Shown here one piece after another: positions 1 through 6,846 of a stretch of DNA of 7,093 nucleotides (its first letter is position 1; each line of letters starts with the position of its first letter). The notes beneath the pieces are model-generated. The model had not been told where the DNA came from. It ran no database searches and was given only the letters and a program-made list of their open reading frames with translations. The translations under genes and the position numbers were made by a program. Location: assembly GCA_013619035.1 (NCBI GenBank), contig JABXKX010000035.1, positions 1-7,093 on the forward strand, read 5' to 3'. The DNA is from Peptostreptococcaceae bacterium. Its GTDB lineage: Bacteria; Bacillota_A; Clostridia; Peptostreptococcales; Acidaminobacteraceae.

Positions 1-3000
1 TGTTAATAGTAACATGACTTCTGTAATAGATTTTACCGGTATAAAAACGGAATATGCTTATGACGCTTTTAATAGACTGATTGCAGAGAAAACAGGTAGA
101 AAGATTACCTCATACACTTACAATGCTTTTGGTGAAATCACTTCTATATCTGTAGGGGATACGTTAGTCGCTGATTATATCTATAATGATGATGGTCAAC
201 TCATTTCTAGTGGTGATGGTCTAAACTACGAAAGTTATACTTATGATCATAATAATCTAGTGACAGTAACGGATCAAATGGGTTATACAACAGCATATAC
301 TTACAATGAAAAAGATGAAATAACAAAGATTACTTTACCAAATGGTGGTGAGATTCTTTATAAATATAATGACGGGAAAGTCGTATCAGTAACAGATCCT
401 CTCGGTCAAGAGACATCATTTGCTTATGATGAAAAGGATCGTGTCATCTCTTATAAGAATGACCTTAATCAGTCGTTTACAATAACATATACAATAGATC
501 AAATGATTGTAACCGATATAACTGATGCTGTTACAACTTACACTTATAGTGAAAAAGATGAACTCATCCATGTATTACAACCAAATGGTGGTGAGTTAAC
601 ATTTGTCTATGATGAGTACAGTCGTTTAGTTGAAAGAACAGATGTATCAGGCAAGAAAGTTGTTTATACCTATAACAATGAAGATCAGATGACATCAGTT
701 CTTGATGGGATAGAAACGACTTATGAGTACAATATATATGGTCAACTGACTAAAGAACAAACGGGTGATGTATTTACAACTTATAGTTATAATGACTTTA
801 ATCAACTGATTGAAACCACTAATCAAAGAGGTGTTCTATCAAGTTATGAGTACAACTCGATGAACCAACTATCAAAAGTAATAGATGGAAATGGTTTTGA
901 AACATCTTATACTTATGATGCTTTTTCTAGAGTCGTTTCAGTAACTGATCCAGCAGGTCTTACAGAAACAGTTACTTATGATGCTAGAGGACAAGTTGGT
1001 TTTGTAGTTGATAAACATGGTGTGACAACTTCTTATGATTATACCGCTACCAATCAGCTATATTCAGTATCTGTAGAAGATCAGATCACGTCATACGAAT
1101 ATGATTTAGCGGGTAATCTGATTACAGAAAAAAGCCCTTTAGGGTATGAATCAAAGTATGCATACAATGGAATCAATCAGATGATTTCAGTTACAAATGC
1201 TTTAAATGAAACAACAGAAATTAATTATGATTTAAATGGTCAAGTCAGTGAAGTGATAGATCATAACGGTACAACATCTTTTACTTATGATAAGATGAAG
1301 AACCTGATTTCTACAACGAATGCTTTAAGTGAAACAACAACTTATGAGTATGATACATCAGGTCTTTTAGTAAAACTAGTATCTCCAGATGGTTTAACTG
1401 AAAGCTTTGAATATGAAAATAATCGATTAATCAAACATTTGAACAGATTAAGTGAAGAAACATCTTATGAATATGATGCATTCGGTAGAATGATCAGTTC
1501 TAAAAAAGGTGATATGATCACGTCTAAAATCTATGATGATTTAAAGGGTACTGTATCGACAATCGATTCTTTGAATAGAGAAACAACAGATACTTTTGAT
1601 ATCATGGGTCAAATGATTTCTAGAACCGATTGGAAGGGTACCGAAAATTATGAATACAATGGACTGGGTCAAGTAACTTCGGTAGAAAATGTACTCGGAT
1701 ATAATAGAGTACTTAACTATGAAGGTGACCGTTTGGTATCAGCAAGTGACAATAAGGGTCAGTTAACAAAATATACTTATGATACACTCGGTAATGTTTT
1801 GAGTGTTACAGATCCTATGAACAACATAACGGCCTTTGAATATGACAAACAAAACAGAGTGACAACGGTAAATTACGGAAATGGTACGGATCGTTATGAA
1901 TACAATGCTTTAGATCAAGTTGTAAAGCATATCAATCCTCTTGGCATGATAACGTCTTATACTTATGATCATGGTAACTTGGTAAAAGAAACCGTAGAAG
2001 GTAAAATAGCAACAAGTTATAAATACGATGCACTTAAGAGGATAACCGATATTGCGACTTCGACAGGTAGGACGTACGGTTATGATTATGATGTGATGGG
2101 CAATATCATATCGGAAACATCAGGATTGGGTACAAAAACAGATTATGAATATGATGTATTAAATAGAGTGACAGAAATCACAGGTACTTTAGGTGATGTG
2201 ACCAGTTATTCTTATAATGAACTTGGTATGCTTGACACAGTAACTTCGCCTAGAGGTGCAGTAGAGAGTTATACTTATGACTTATCTGGTAGAGTATTAT
2301 CCATAACCGATGAAGATGGTGTGATGACATATGATTATGAGGATTTAAACGGTCAGATCACTGTAACAGATGAACTGGGTGGTCTGTGGGTATCAAAGTA
2401 TGATGGTCTATCAAGATTAATTGAAGAAATATCACCTGATGGTCATGTTTCATCATACAATTACGATGAAAACAGCAACTTGTTAAAAGAAACCAGTCCA
2501 TCAGGTCTTGAAACGACTTATGACTATAACAAGAACAATCAGTTGATTCGGGTAACAGATGCTATGGGCAATCTGACCCAATATGCTTATGATAAAAGAG
2601 GTAATCTGAATCAGGTTATGGATGCGAATCGGAATGTGTCATTCTTTAGTTATGATGCGTTGAACAACTTGATAGCTGAAGAAAATCCTTTAGGTGAAAC
2701 AACACGTTATACATATGATCAATATTCTGAGTTAATTAAGAAGGAAGATGGCAGATCGGTTATTGATTACTCTTATGATTCTGAAGGTCGATTAATTCAT
2801 GCTGATTATGGTGACAGCTTTGCAGCTTATGAGTATGATACCTATGGTAGACTGATTAAAATGTTATCACCGGAATCAGAAGAACATTACAGTTATGATG
2901 TGCTCAGTAGAATGACGGAACAGAAGAATGTCACTTTAGATAAAACGAAGACATTTAAATATGATATCTCAGGTAATTTACTAGAGATGAAAAATGAAGA

Positions 3001-3310
3001 AGAAAGACTGTTTAAATACGAATACAATCAGGATAATATGCTTACAAAATTCATTGATCCGGATGAAAGAGTGACCACTTATTCTTATGATGAAATGAAT
3101 CGTCAAATAGAAAAGGTTCTACCAAATGGTATGACTGAAAGAAAAGTATATGATACTGAGGGTCATTTGCTATCACTGATTAACGAGGATCACAGTGGCG
3201 TTATATCTAGCTTTACTTATGAATACAACGCTGAAGGTTACAGAACCAAAGTAACAGAAGAAGATGGGGCAGAAACAAATTATGCATATGATGCTTTAGG
3301 TAGAGTAACA
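1..3310 (+). repeat. Tandem YD (RHS) repeat array
   Basis: Roughly fifty degenerate units of about 60 bp encode Y-x-Y-D-x-x-G/N-x-L/I. At DNA level the phrase actTATGAT or its variants recurs throughout. Some units are much closer to each other than average. Examples are the EKDE...PNGGE units near 307-355 and 550-598, and the neighbouring TNALNETT and TNALSETT units near 1194-1220 and 1317-1342; both pairs suggest local unit duplication. In solved RHS and TcC structures such repeats wind into a beta-sheet shell. The array probably continues beyond the left edge. Confidence 0.93.
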
Positions 3311-6250
3311 GAGGTTCAATATCCACTGAGTAAACTGCAGTCGTTCTATCAAGAAACTGCAGTGGTAGAAGATGATTTCTTAGCGGTTTTAGAGGGTCGT
3401 GAATCTGTAGAAATGAAGGTTTACAATATAAAGCCTGATGAAGATGAAAAAGCTAAAAAGGGTAACTCTAATTCGGATAATTCAAGTTCAAATAACTCAA
3501 ATAATTCGAGTTCGAATAATTCAAGTAATTCAAGCAGTTCAAATTCCTCAAGTAGTGTAGTGGAAAAAGTTACTGGACAGGACAAGAAAGAGGATAAAGT
3601 AACTGGACAGGACAAAAAAGAGGATAAAGTCACAGGGCAGGATAAAAAAGAAGATAAAGTAACAGGAAAAGACAAGAATGGTATACCGCCAGGACAAGCG
3701 AAAAAAGAATTGGAGATATTAGAAGGAGTTACTCTAATAACAGAGAATCAACCATTGGTGGATTTACTGGAAGAACTAGACGTAACGCAGACTAATTTCC
3801 TGATAGGCATTTATGGTACCGTGAACTATAGCTATGATGCTGTAGGTAATAGAACGAGTATGACTTCTGAGGGTGAGAAAATCGATTATTCTTATGATTC
3901 AGCGAATAGATTGTTATCAGCTGGTGGTCAGTCCTTTGAATATGATGCTTCTGGTAATATGACCAAAGCTTCATCACTTGAAGAAACGACAGACTACACT
4001 TATGATGGCAACAACAGACTGACTTCAGTGAACTTCTCAAATGAGACTTATGCTAGATACAGTTATGATGGTTTAGATCGTTTGGTCAGAAGAGAGACAA
4101 GTGACTATGACTTTAAGATTCTAGATGAGTATAACGATTCGATAAGAGGATATAATGAATCAGCTAACTCTTATAATGAATCGGCAAAGGCTTTTAATGA
4201 AACTGCTTCTGAGAATAATGGAAAGACTGAAAAGACGAATAATGGTAATGATAAAGTAAAGACGAATAATGGTAAGTCAAAAGAAAAGGAAATTCCCAAA
4301 GGTTTAATAGATAATGAAAATGCAAATGCTAATGCATTTAAGAAATTTGATCTAGAGGAGGTGAGTTTACCTAAAAATAATATAGAGAGTGAACGCTTTG
4401 ATTATATTGGTACTTCTACGGTTCAGCATAAAATCTATTCAGATGAAGGTTCACCGATGAATGAATACTATTATGCCAATGGTGAAGTCGTCGCTCAGAA
4501 GATGTTCGGTCTAAAGGGTAGAATCACACCAGGTAAAGAAGAGACCATTAAAACCAATGGTGGACTTATGTACTATGAGTATGATGGTCTAGGTTCTGTA
4601 ACAACACTTAGAAACAAACATGGTGATACGATTGAAGATTACCGTTATGATGTATACGGAAACATTCAGACTGGTATTACGTCACCTTATAATATGACAG
4701 GTTATACAGGTCAAATGTATGATGAAAAGTCATCACTGGTGTACATGAATGCAAGATGGTATAATCCAAGTGTAGGAAGATTTGTAAATGAGGATACATG
4801 GAAAGGTACTTCATCTAATCCACAAACTCAAAACAAGTATGCTTATGTACTTAATAATCCAGTAAACTATACAGATCCTAGTGGTAATGTACCAAAATGG
4901 GTTAAGAATAGATCAGACCATTCTTACAAGACACATGATACTGGGGACAGTTACATGGGTCATGATTATGTCTATAAAGGTGAAAGTTCTAGTGGTGGTA
5001 GTTGGGATCTAATTTCAACTAGAACATATGAAACTTATAAAGAAAAGTCATATAGTCGATCAACAACGACTACAATCAATTATAAGTATTATAGAACAGG
5101 TAATACTTATAATGAGGAGCATGGATGGTCGTCCATTGGGTTGGATGCAGTAAATGTAAAATATGAAGTAAGTGGAAGTCAATCTAAAACGGTAAGAATT
5201 TATGCTTACGAAATAGCAGCAGATAATCAAAGATTAATAGAAACGACTGTTGGTGAGATTGATCTTGATTGGAATGAAACTTCAGTAAGAATTGACATAA
5301 CAGATTTAAAAGATGCACCATTAAGTAAAATATTAAATCGTATTGATAGTGCAGCACATATAATGAATTCATTATATCCTGTAATCGATGACTCTGAAGC
5401 AACTTACCATGAATCAACCAATGATATCTTAAGATGGGATAATGAAGGATGGTCAGGTGAATACTCTATAAGTAGTTCCAGATATAATCAAACTGAAAAT
5501 GATTATTGGCAACTTGAATATGAAGTAGCGCATTATGGTAAACCATATAGTGTAATTGTAGATGAAGCTAACGCATATGGTATAGATGTTGAGGAGTATG
5601 CTGAAACTCTTAGATTAGTGAATACAATGCCAGGAACGGTAGGATTTTTTGATGGAATGTATGGTTCACAAACTTACATCCATAATGATACAATTTGGAG
5701 TACGCTAGAAAAACAAACATATGAAACGTTTCAAGCACAAGGTGAAACATATGCTTTAGGTATGAGCTATATTGTATCAATCGAGCTATGGAATAGGTAT
5801 TCAGATAAACTGGAGAAGAGCCAACCTACTGAAGCTGTTGAGAGGGCGGTACAATCAAAACCAATGACATGGAATGAATTCCAGTCAGCAAATAAAGGGA
5901 AGTACACAAATTCTCAATTGAGTGAAGCTTGGACTCAATATAAACAGGCGAATGGTATTACAACAGGTCAAACAGTAACAAATGGTATGCATGGTAATTC
6001 ATTAGCTAATCCAAATACAAACTATGGTTATCAATTAGTCGATAAAGATACAGGAGAGATTCTTAAATTTGGTGAGACACTCTATCCAGACACTAGATAT
6101 TCTAATACATTCTTACAATCAGAAAATTCGGTGATGGAGATACTTACAGAAGGTTCAAAATATGATATTCATATGTGGCAGCATAACCAAATTATTGATT
6201 ATTTTGATGAATTTATGAAATTGCCAAGGTTTAATAAAGGTTTCTGGTAA
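1..6250 (+). CDS. RHS/YD-repeat polymorphic toxin with C-terminal GIY-YIG-like tip, 5' partial
   Basis: This is a giant RHS-family protein, partial at its 5' end. The first complete codon is at position 2 and the frame (V-N-S-N-M) is open to the edge. The ATG at 14 lies inside a YD repeat with no ribosome site, so it is not a credible start. Residue numbers below count that Met as 1. Residues 1-1100 are tandem repeats of about 20 residues built on Y-x-Y-D and G/N-x-L. Residues 1103-1269 are a low-complexity insert, 1270-1364 more YD repeats, and 1365-1462 a second hydrophilic insert. Residues 1521-1624 form the RHS-associated core (RWYNPSVGRF, NPVNYTDPSG). Residues 1625-2003 are variable pretoxin sequence, and 2004-2078 the nuclease-like tip. 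In known family members the YD repeats form a hollow shell holding the toxic C terminus, which is released by autoproteolysis near DPxG. A contact-dependent or secreted antibacterial role is inferred from that and from the downstream gene. No signal peptide or membrane segment is visible, but the N terminus is missing. Confidence 0.96.
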   Translation, partial: VNSNMTSVIDFTGIKTEYAYDAFNRLIAEKTGRKITSYTYNAFGEITSISVGDTLVADYIYNDDGQLISSGDGLNYESYTYDHNNLVTVTDQMGYTTAYTYNEKDEITKITLPNGGEILYKYNDGKVVSVTDPLGQETSFAYDEKDRVISYKNDLNQSFTITYTIDQMIVTDITDAVTTYTYSEKDELIHVLQPNGGELTFVYDEYSRLVERTDVSGKKVVYTYNNEDQMTSVLDGIETTYEYNIYGQLTKEQTGDVFTTYSYNDFNQLIETTNQRGVLSSYEYNSMNQLSKVIDGNGFETSYTYDAFSRVVSVTDPAGLTETVTYDARGQVGFVVDKHGVTTSYDYTATNQLYSVSVEDQITSYEYDLAGNLITEKSPLGYESKYAYNGINQMISVTNALNETTEINYDLNGQVSEVIDHNGTTSFTYDKMKNLISTTNALSETTTYEYDTSGLLVKLVSPDGLTESFEYENNRLIKHLNRLSEETSYEYDAFGRMISSKKGDMITSKIYDDLKGTVSTIDSLNRETTDTFDIMGQMISRTDWKGTENYEYNGLGQVTSVENVLGYNRVLNYEGDRLVSASDNKGQLTKYTYDTLGNVLSVTDPMNNITAFEYDKQNRVTTVNYGNGTDRYEYNALDQVVKHINPLGMITSYTYDHGNLVKETVEGKIATSYKYDALKRITDIATSTGRTYGYDYDVMGNIISETSGLGTKTDYEYDVLNRVTEITGTLGDVTSYSYNELGMLDTVTSPRGAVESYTYDLSGRVLSITDEDGVMTYDYEDLNGQITVTDELGGLWVSKYDGLSRLIEEISPDGHVSSYNYDENSNLLKETSPSGLETTYDYNKNNQLIRVTDAMGNLTQYAYDKRGNLNQVMDANRNVSFFSYDALNNLIAEENPLGETTRYTYDQYSELIKKEDGRSVIDYSYDSEGRLIHADYGDSFAAYEYDTYGRLIKMLSPESEEHYSYDVLSRMTEQKNVTLDKTKTFKYDISGNLLEMKNEEERLFKYEYNQDNMLTKFIDPDERVTTYSYDEMNRQIEKVLPNGMTERKVYDTEGHLLSLINEDHSGVISSFTYEYNAEGYRTKVTEEDGAETNYAYDALGRVTEVQYPLSKLQSFYQETAVVEDDFLAVLEGRESVEMKVYNIKPDEDEKAKKGNSNSDNSSSNNSNNSSSNNSSNSSSSNSSSSVVEKVTGQDKKEDKVTGQDKKEDKVTGQDKKEDKVTGKDKNGIPPGQAKKELEILEGVTLITENQPLVDLLEELDVTQTNFLIGIYGTVNYSYDAVGNRTSMTSEGEKIDYSYDSANRLLSAGGQSFEYDASGNMTKASSLEETTDYTYDGNNRLTSVNFSNETYARYSYDGLDRLVRRETSDYDFKILDEYNDSIRGYNESANSYNESAKAFNETASENNGKTEKTNNGNDKVKTNNGKSKEKEIPKGLIDNENANANAFKKFDLEEVSLPKNNIESERFDYIGTSTVQHKIYSDEGSPMNEYYYANGEVVAQKMFGLKGRITPGKEETIKTNGGLMYYEYDGLGSVTTLRNKHGDTIEDYRYDVYGNIQTGITSPYNMTGYTGQMYDEKSSLVYMNARWYNPSVGRFVNEDTWKGTSSNPQTQNKYAYVLNNPVNYTDPSGNVPKWVKNRSDHSYKTHDTGDSYMGHDYVYKGESSSGGSWDLISTRTYETYKEKSYSRSTTTTINYKYYRTGNTYNEEHGWSSIGLDAVNVKYEVSGSQSKTVRIYAYEIAADNQRLIETTVGEIDLDWNETSVRIDITDLKDAPLSKILNRIDSAAHIMNSLYPVIDDSEATYHESTNDILRWDNEGWSGEYSISSSRYNQTENDYWQLEYEVAHYGKPYSVIVDEANAYGIDVEEYAETLRLVNTMPGTVGFFDGMYGSQTYIHNDTIWSTLEKQTYETFQAQGETYALGMSYIVSIELWNRYSDKLEKSQPTEAVERAVQSKPMTWNEFQSANKGKYTNSQLSEAWTQYKQANGITTGQTVTNGMHGNSLANPNTNYGYQLVDKDTGEILKFGETLYPDTRYSNTFLQSENSVMEILTEGSKYDIHMWQHNQIIDYFDEFMKLPRFNKGFW
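3464..3556 (+). repeat. Asn/Ser low-complexity tract inside the RHS protein
   Basis: This tract encodes residues 1151-1181, almost entirely Asn and Ser with a single Asp, using AAT/AAC and TCA/AGT/TCG/TCC codons. It interrupts the regular YD repeat spacing, follows an acidic/lysine-rich stretch (residues 1137-1149) and precedes the VTGQDKKEDK decamers. It is likely a flexible, disordered linker. The synonymous codons are mixed, which argues for selection on the amino-acid composition rather than a pure DNA slippage tract. Confidence 0.9.
3569..3688 (+). repeat. Four tandem 30-bp repeats (VTGQDKKEDK)
   Basis: Three near-perfect 30-bp units lie at 3569-3598, 3599-3628 and 3629-3658, each encoding VTGQDKKEDK. 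A degenerate fourth at 3659-3688 encodes VTGKDKNGIP and leads into NGIPPGQAKK. The units differ mostly at synonymous positions (GTT/GTA/GTC, ACT/ACA, AAG/AAA), so the repeat has been kept at protein level. The segment is highly charged and predicted to be unstructured. Length variation by slippage in whole codons would preserve the frame. Confidence 0.93.
3841..3980 (+). repeat. Direct repeat copy A, inside the RHS gene
   Basis: These 140 bases match 6954-7093 at 138 positions; the mismatches are 3844 (A versus T) and 3871 (G versus T, changing Glu to Asp). The segment encodes the YD block from VGNRTSM to KASSL, immediately after the low-complexity insert. The match stops abruptly at its left end. 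On the right it runs to the window edge, so its true length is unknown. Confidence 0.95.
4130..4213 (+). repeat. Four 21-bp heptad-like repeats (YNES type)
   Basis: Four consecutive 7-residue units, YNDSIRG, YNESANS, YNESAKA and FNETASE, start at 4130, 4151, 4172 and 4193. They open the second non-YD insert of the RHS protein. The same insert also carries a 17-base direct repeat at 4232-4248 and 4259-4275, encoding part of a KTNNG motif. The insert is hydrophilic and rich in Asn, Lys and Glu. A short helical or coiled segment is possible but not demonstrated. Confidence 0.88.
4574..4885 (+). other. RHS repeat-associated core domain ending in DPSG
   Basis: Residues 1521-1624 carry the hallmark order of the RHS core: YEYDGLGSVTTL, YRYDVYGN, NARWYNPSVGRF, NKYAYVLNNP, then NYTDPSG. 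Arg1589 and Asp1594 in GRFVNED and Asp1621 in DPSG fall where RHS/TcC proteins carry the residues implicated in self-cleavage of the C-terminal toxin. The core marks the border between conserved shell and variable tip. Sequence after residue 1624 no longer resembles RHS repeats. Confidence 0.92.
4886..6022 (+). other. Variable pretoxin region of the RHS protein, function unassigned
   Basis: Residues 1625-2003, between DPSG and the terminal nuclease-like domain, match no domain I can name. The first part (about 1625-1760) is rich in Ser, Thr, Tyr and Gly and looks beta-rich. The middle (about 1760-1930) is mixed alpha/beta with several Trp. Near the end, residues 1953-1982 contain a WNEFQ...GKY...AW..YK pattern. 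From memory, similar patterns stand just before the toxin in other polymorphic toxins, which would make this a pretoxin adaptor. Residues 1992-1996 read MHGNS, leading into the tip. Confidence 0.55.
6023..6250 (+). other. C-terminal toxin tip, GIY-YIG-like nuclease domain (tentative)
   Basis: Residues 2004-2078 follow the GIY-YIG order. YGYQLVD stands in the first strand, LKFGET in the second with Gly2020, then PDTRYS with candidate Arg2028, and a helix with WQH. The end is LPRFNKGFW, with candidate Asn2074. The family's usual metal-binding Glu in the helix appears to be Gln2056 here, so catalysis may differ or the metal ligand may lie elsewhere. If active it would cut nucleic acid in target cells. 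The assignment rests on motif order only. Other small nuclease folds remain possible. Confidence 0.55.
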
Positions 6251-6253
6251 AAT

Positions 6254-6260
6254 AAGGAGA
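6254..6260 (+). promoter_or_regulatory. Ribosome binding site of the small downstream gene
   Basis: AAGGAGA ends six bases before the ATG at 6267 and lies between the stop of the RHS gene (6248-6250) and that start. The strong site and the 16-bp gap indicate translation from the same transcript as the RHS gene, and they fix the start of the small gene. Confidence 0.88.
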
Positions 6261-6266
6261 AAAATT

Positions 6267-6650
6267 ATGAATTTGAGGTTTAAAGTACCTAAGTTTTATG
6301 TAAAGAAGTATGGAGCAGATGAAAGTATAGATTCTTTCTGTGAAACAATCGAAAATGTTGTTGAAGGCAAAATATATTCCACTAAAGTTGATTCAATTGA
6401 TTTCATACCTATAATTGTACCAAAACATTTACTAGAGGAAGGATTGGGGCAAGAATTCACTAAATATGATTTAAAGTATAAAGTTGTAGCTTTGGCAAGA
6501 CAAATAGACTTTGAAGATTACAATAATGGCGATGAAATAAAAAAGAAAACACTGTTGAAGGAGTGTTTAATTACTGGTTTAAAGGAGATTGAAATAAAAT
6601 CTAAGCTCAATGTAGATGAGATGAGTGCTGATATTGAATCGGTAGATTAG
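6267..6650 (+). CDS. Probable cognate immunity protein, family not recognised
   Basis: This gene encodes a 127-residue soluble protein with no signal peptide or membrane segment, and somewhat more acidic (about 25 Asp/Glu) than basic (about 19 Lys/Arg) residues. Visible features are an N-terminal VPKFYVKKYG segment, a hydrophobic IDFIPIIVPKHLLEEG stretch around residues 44-59, and a Lys/Glu-rich C-terminal helix-like third. It starts 16 bp after the toxin stop, with a strong RBS, on the same strand. That is the standard place for the immunity gene of an RHS or CDI toxin. Its role, binding and neutralising the C-terminal tip in the cytoplasm, is inferred from position, size and solubility rather than from a recognised family. 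It is even more AT-rich than the RHS repeats, as is common for exchanged tip/immunity cassettes. A full start and stop are present. Confidence 0.75.
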   Translation: MNLRFKVPKFYVKKYGADESIDSFCETIENVVEGKIYSTKVDSIDFIPIIVPKHLLEEGLGQEFTKYDLKYKVVALARQIDFEDYNNGDEIKKKTLLKECLITGLKEIEIKSKLNVDEMSADIESVD

Positions 6651-6767
6651 AAAATGTTGTTAATAACCTCATATATTTTCTGAAATAAGATAAGATTCGG
6701 AAAATTGGAGTTTATAAGATTAAGTGAAACTAGTGATGTGAATGACAAAACATTGAATAGGTTAATT

Positions 6768-6801
6768 AACGATGGAGAGAATTATCTTTCCATCGTTTTT
6801 T
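6768..6801 (+). terminator. Intrinsic terminator after the toxin/immunity pair
   Basis: The 12-bp stem AACGATGGAGAG (6768-6779) pairs with CTTTCCATCGTT (6786-6797) with one G-T wobble. It encloses the 6-base loop AATTAT and runs into six T's (6796-6801). It lies about 118 bp beyond the stop of the small gene and ends the toxin-immunity transcript. The 117 bases between that gene and the stem are AT-rich and hold no coding frame I can support. Confidence 0.85.
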
Positions 6802-6846
6802 GGATAGGGACATTCATCCCCTTATAAAACCAATTCTAGAATATAA

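Noticed and set aside
3421..3675. Reverse-strand open frame with Leu/Glu- and Ser/Cys-rich periodic sequence
   Set aside because: It is the antisense of the Asn/Ser tract and the VTGQDKKEDK decamers; its periodicity is inherited from the + strand repeats and it has no independent support.
3464..3688. Could be a CRISPR array or phase-variable slippage tract
   Set aside because: The 30-bp units abut without spacers, are in frame and differ at synonymous sites, so this is a protein repeat. No mono- or dinucleotide run long enough for frame-switching is present.
3792..4040. Reverse-strand open frame of about 82 codons
   Set aside because: It lies wholly within the RHS gene, shows no recognisable domain and is biased by antisense YD codons.
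5184..5417. Reverse-strand open frame rich in Leu and hydrophobic residues
   Set aside because: It is opposite the pretoxin coding region, and its composition follows from AT-rich antisense codons.
6807..6820. Small inverted repeat GGGA/TCCC
   Set aside because: The stem is only 4 bp with no extension, which is expected by chance.
6800..6828. Possible promoter: TTGGAT, 17-base spacer, TATAAA
   Set aside because: The -35 box matches only half of the consensus and overlaps the terminator T-run. The fragment downstream has no ribosome site or start, so a functional promoter is not supported.
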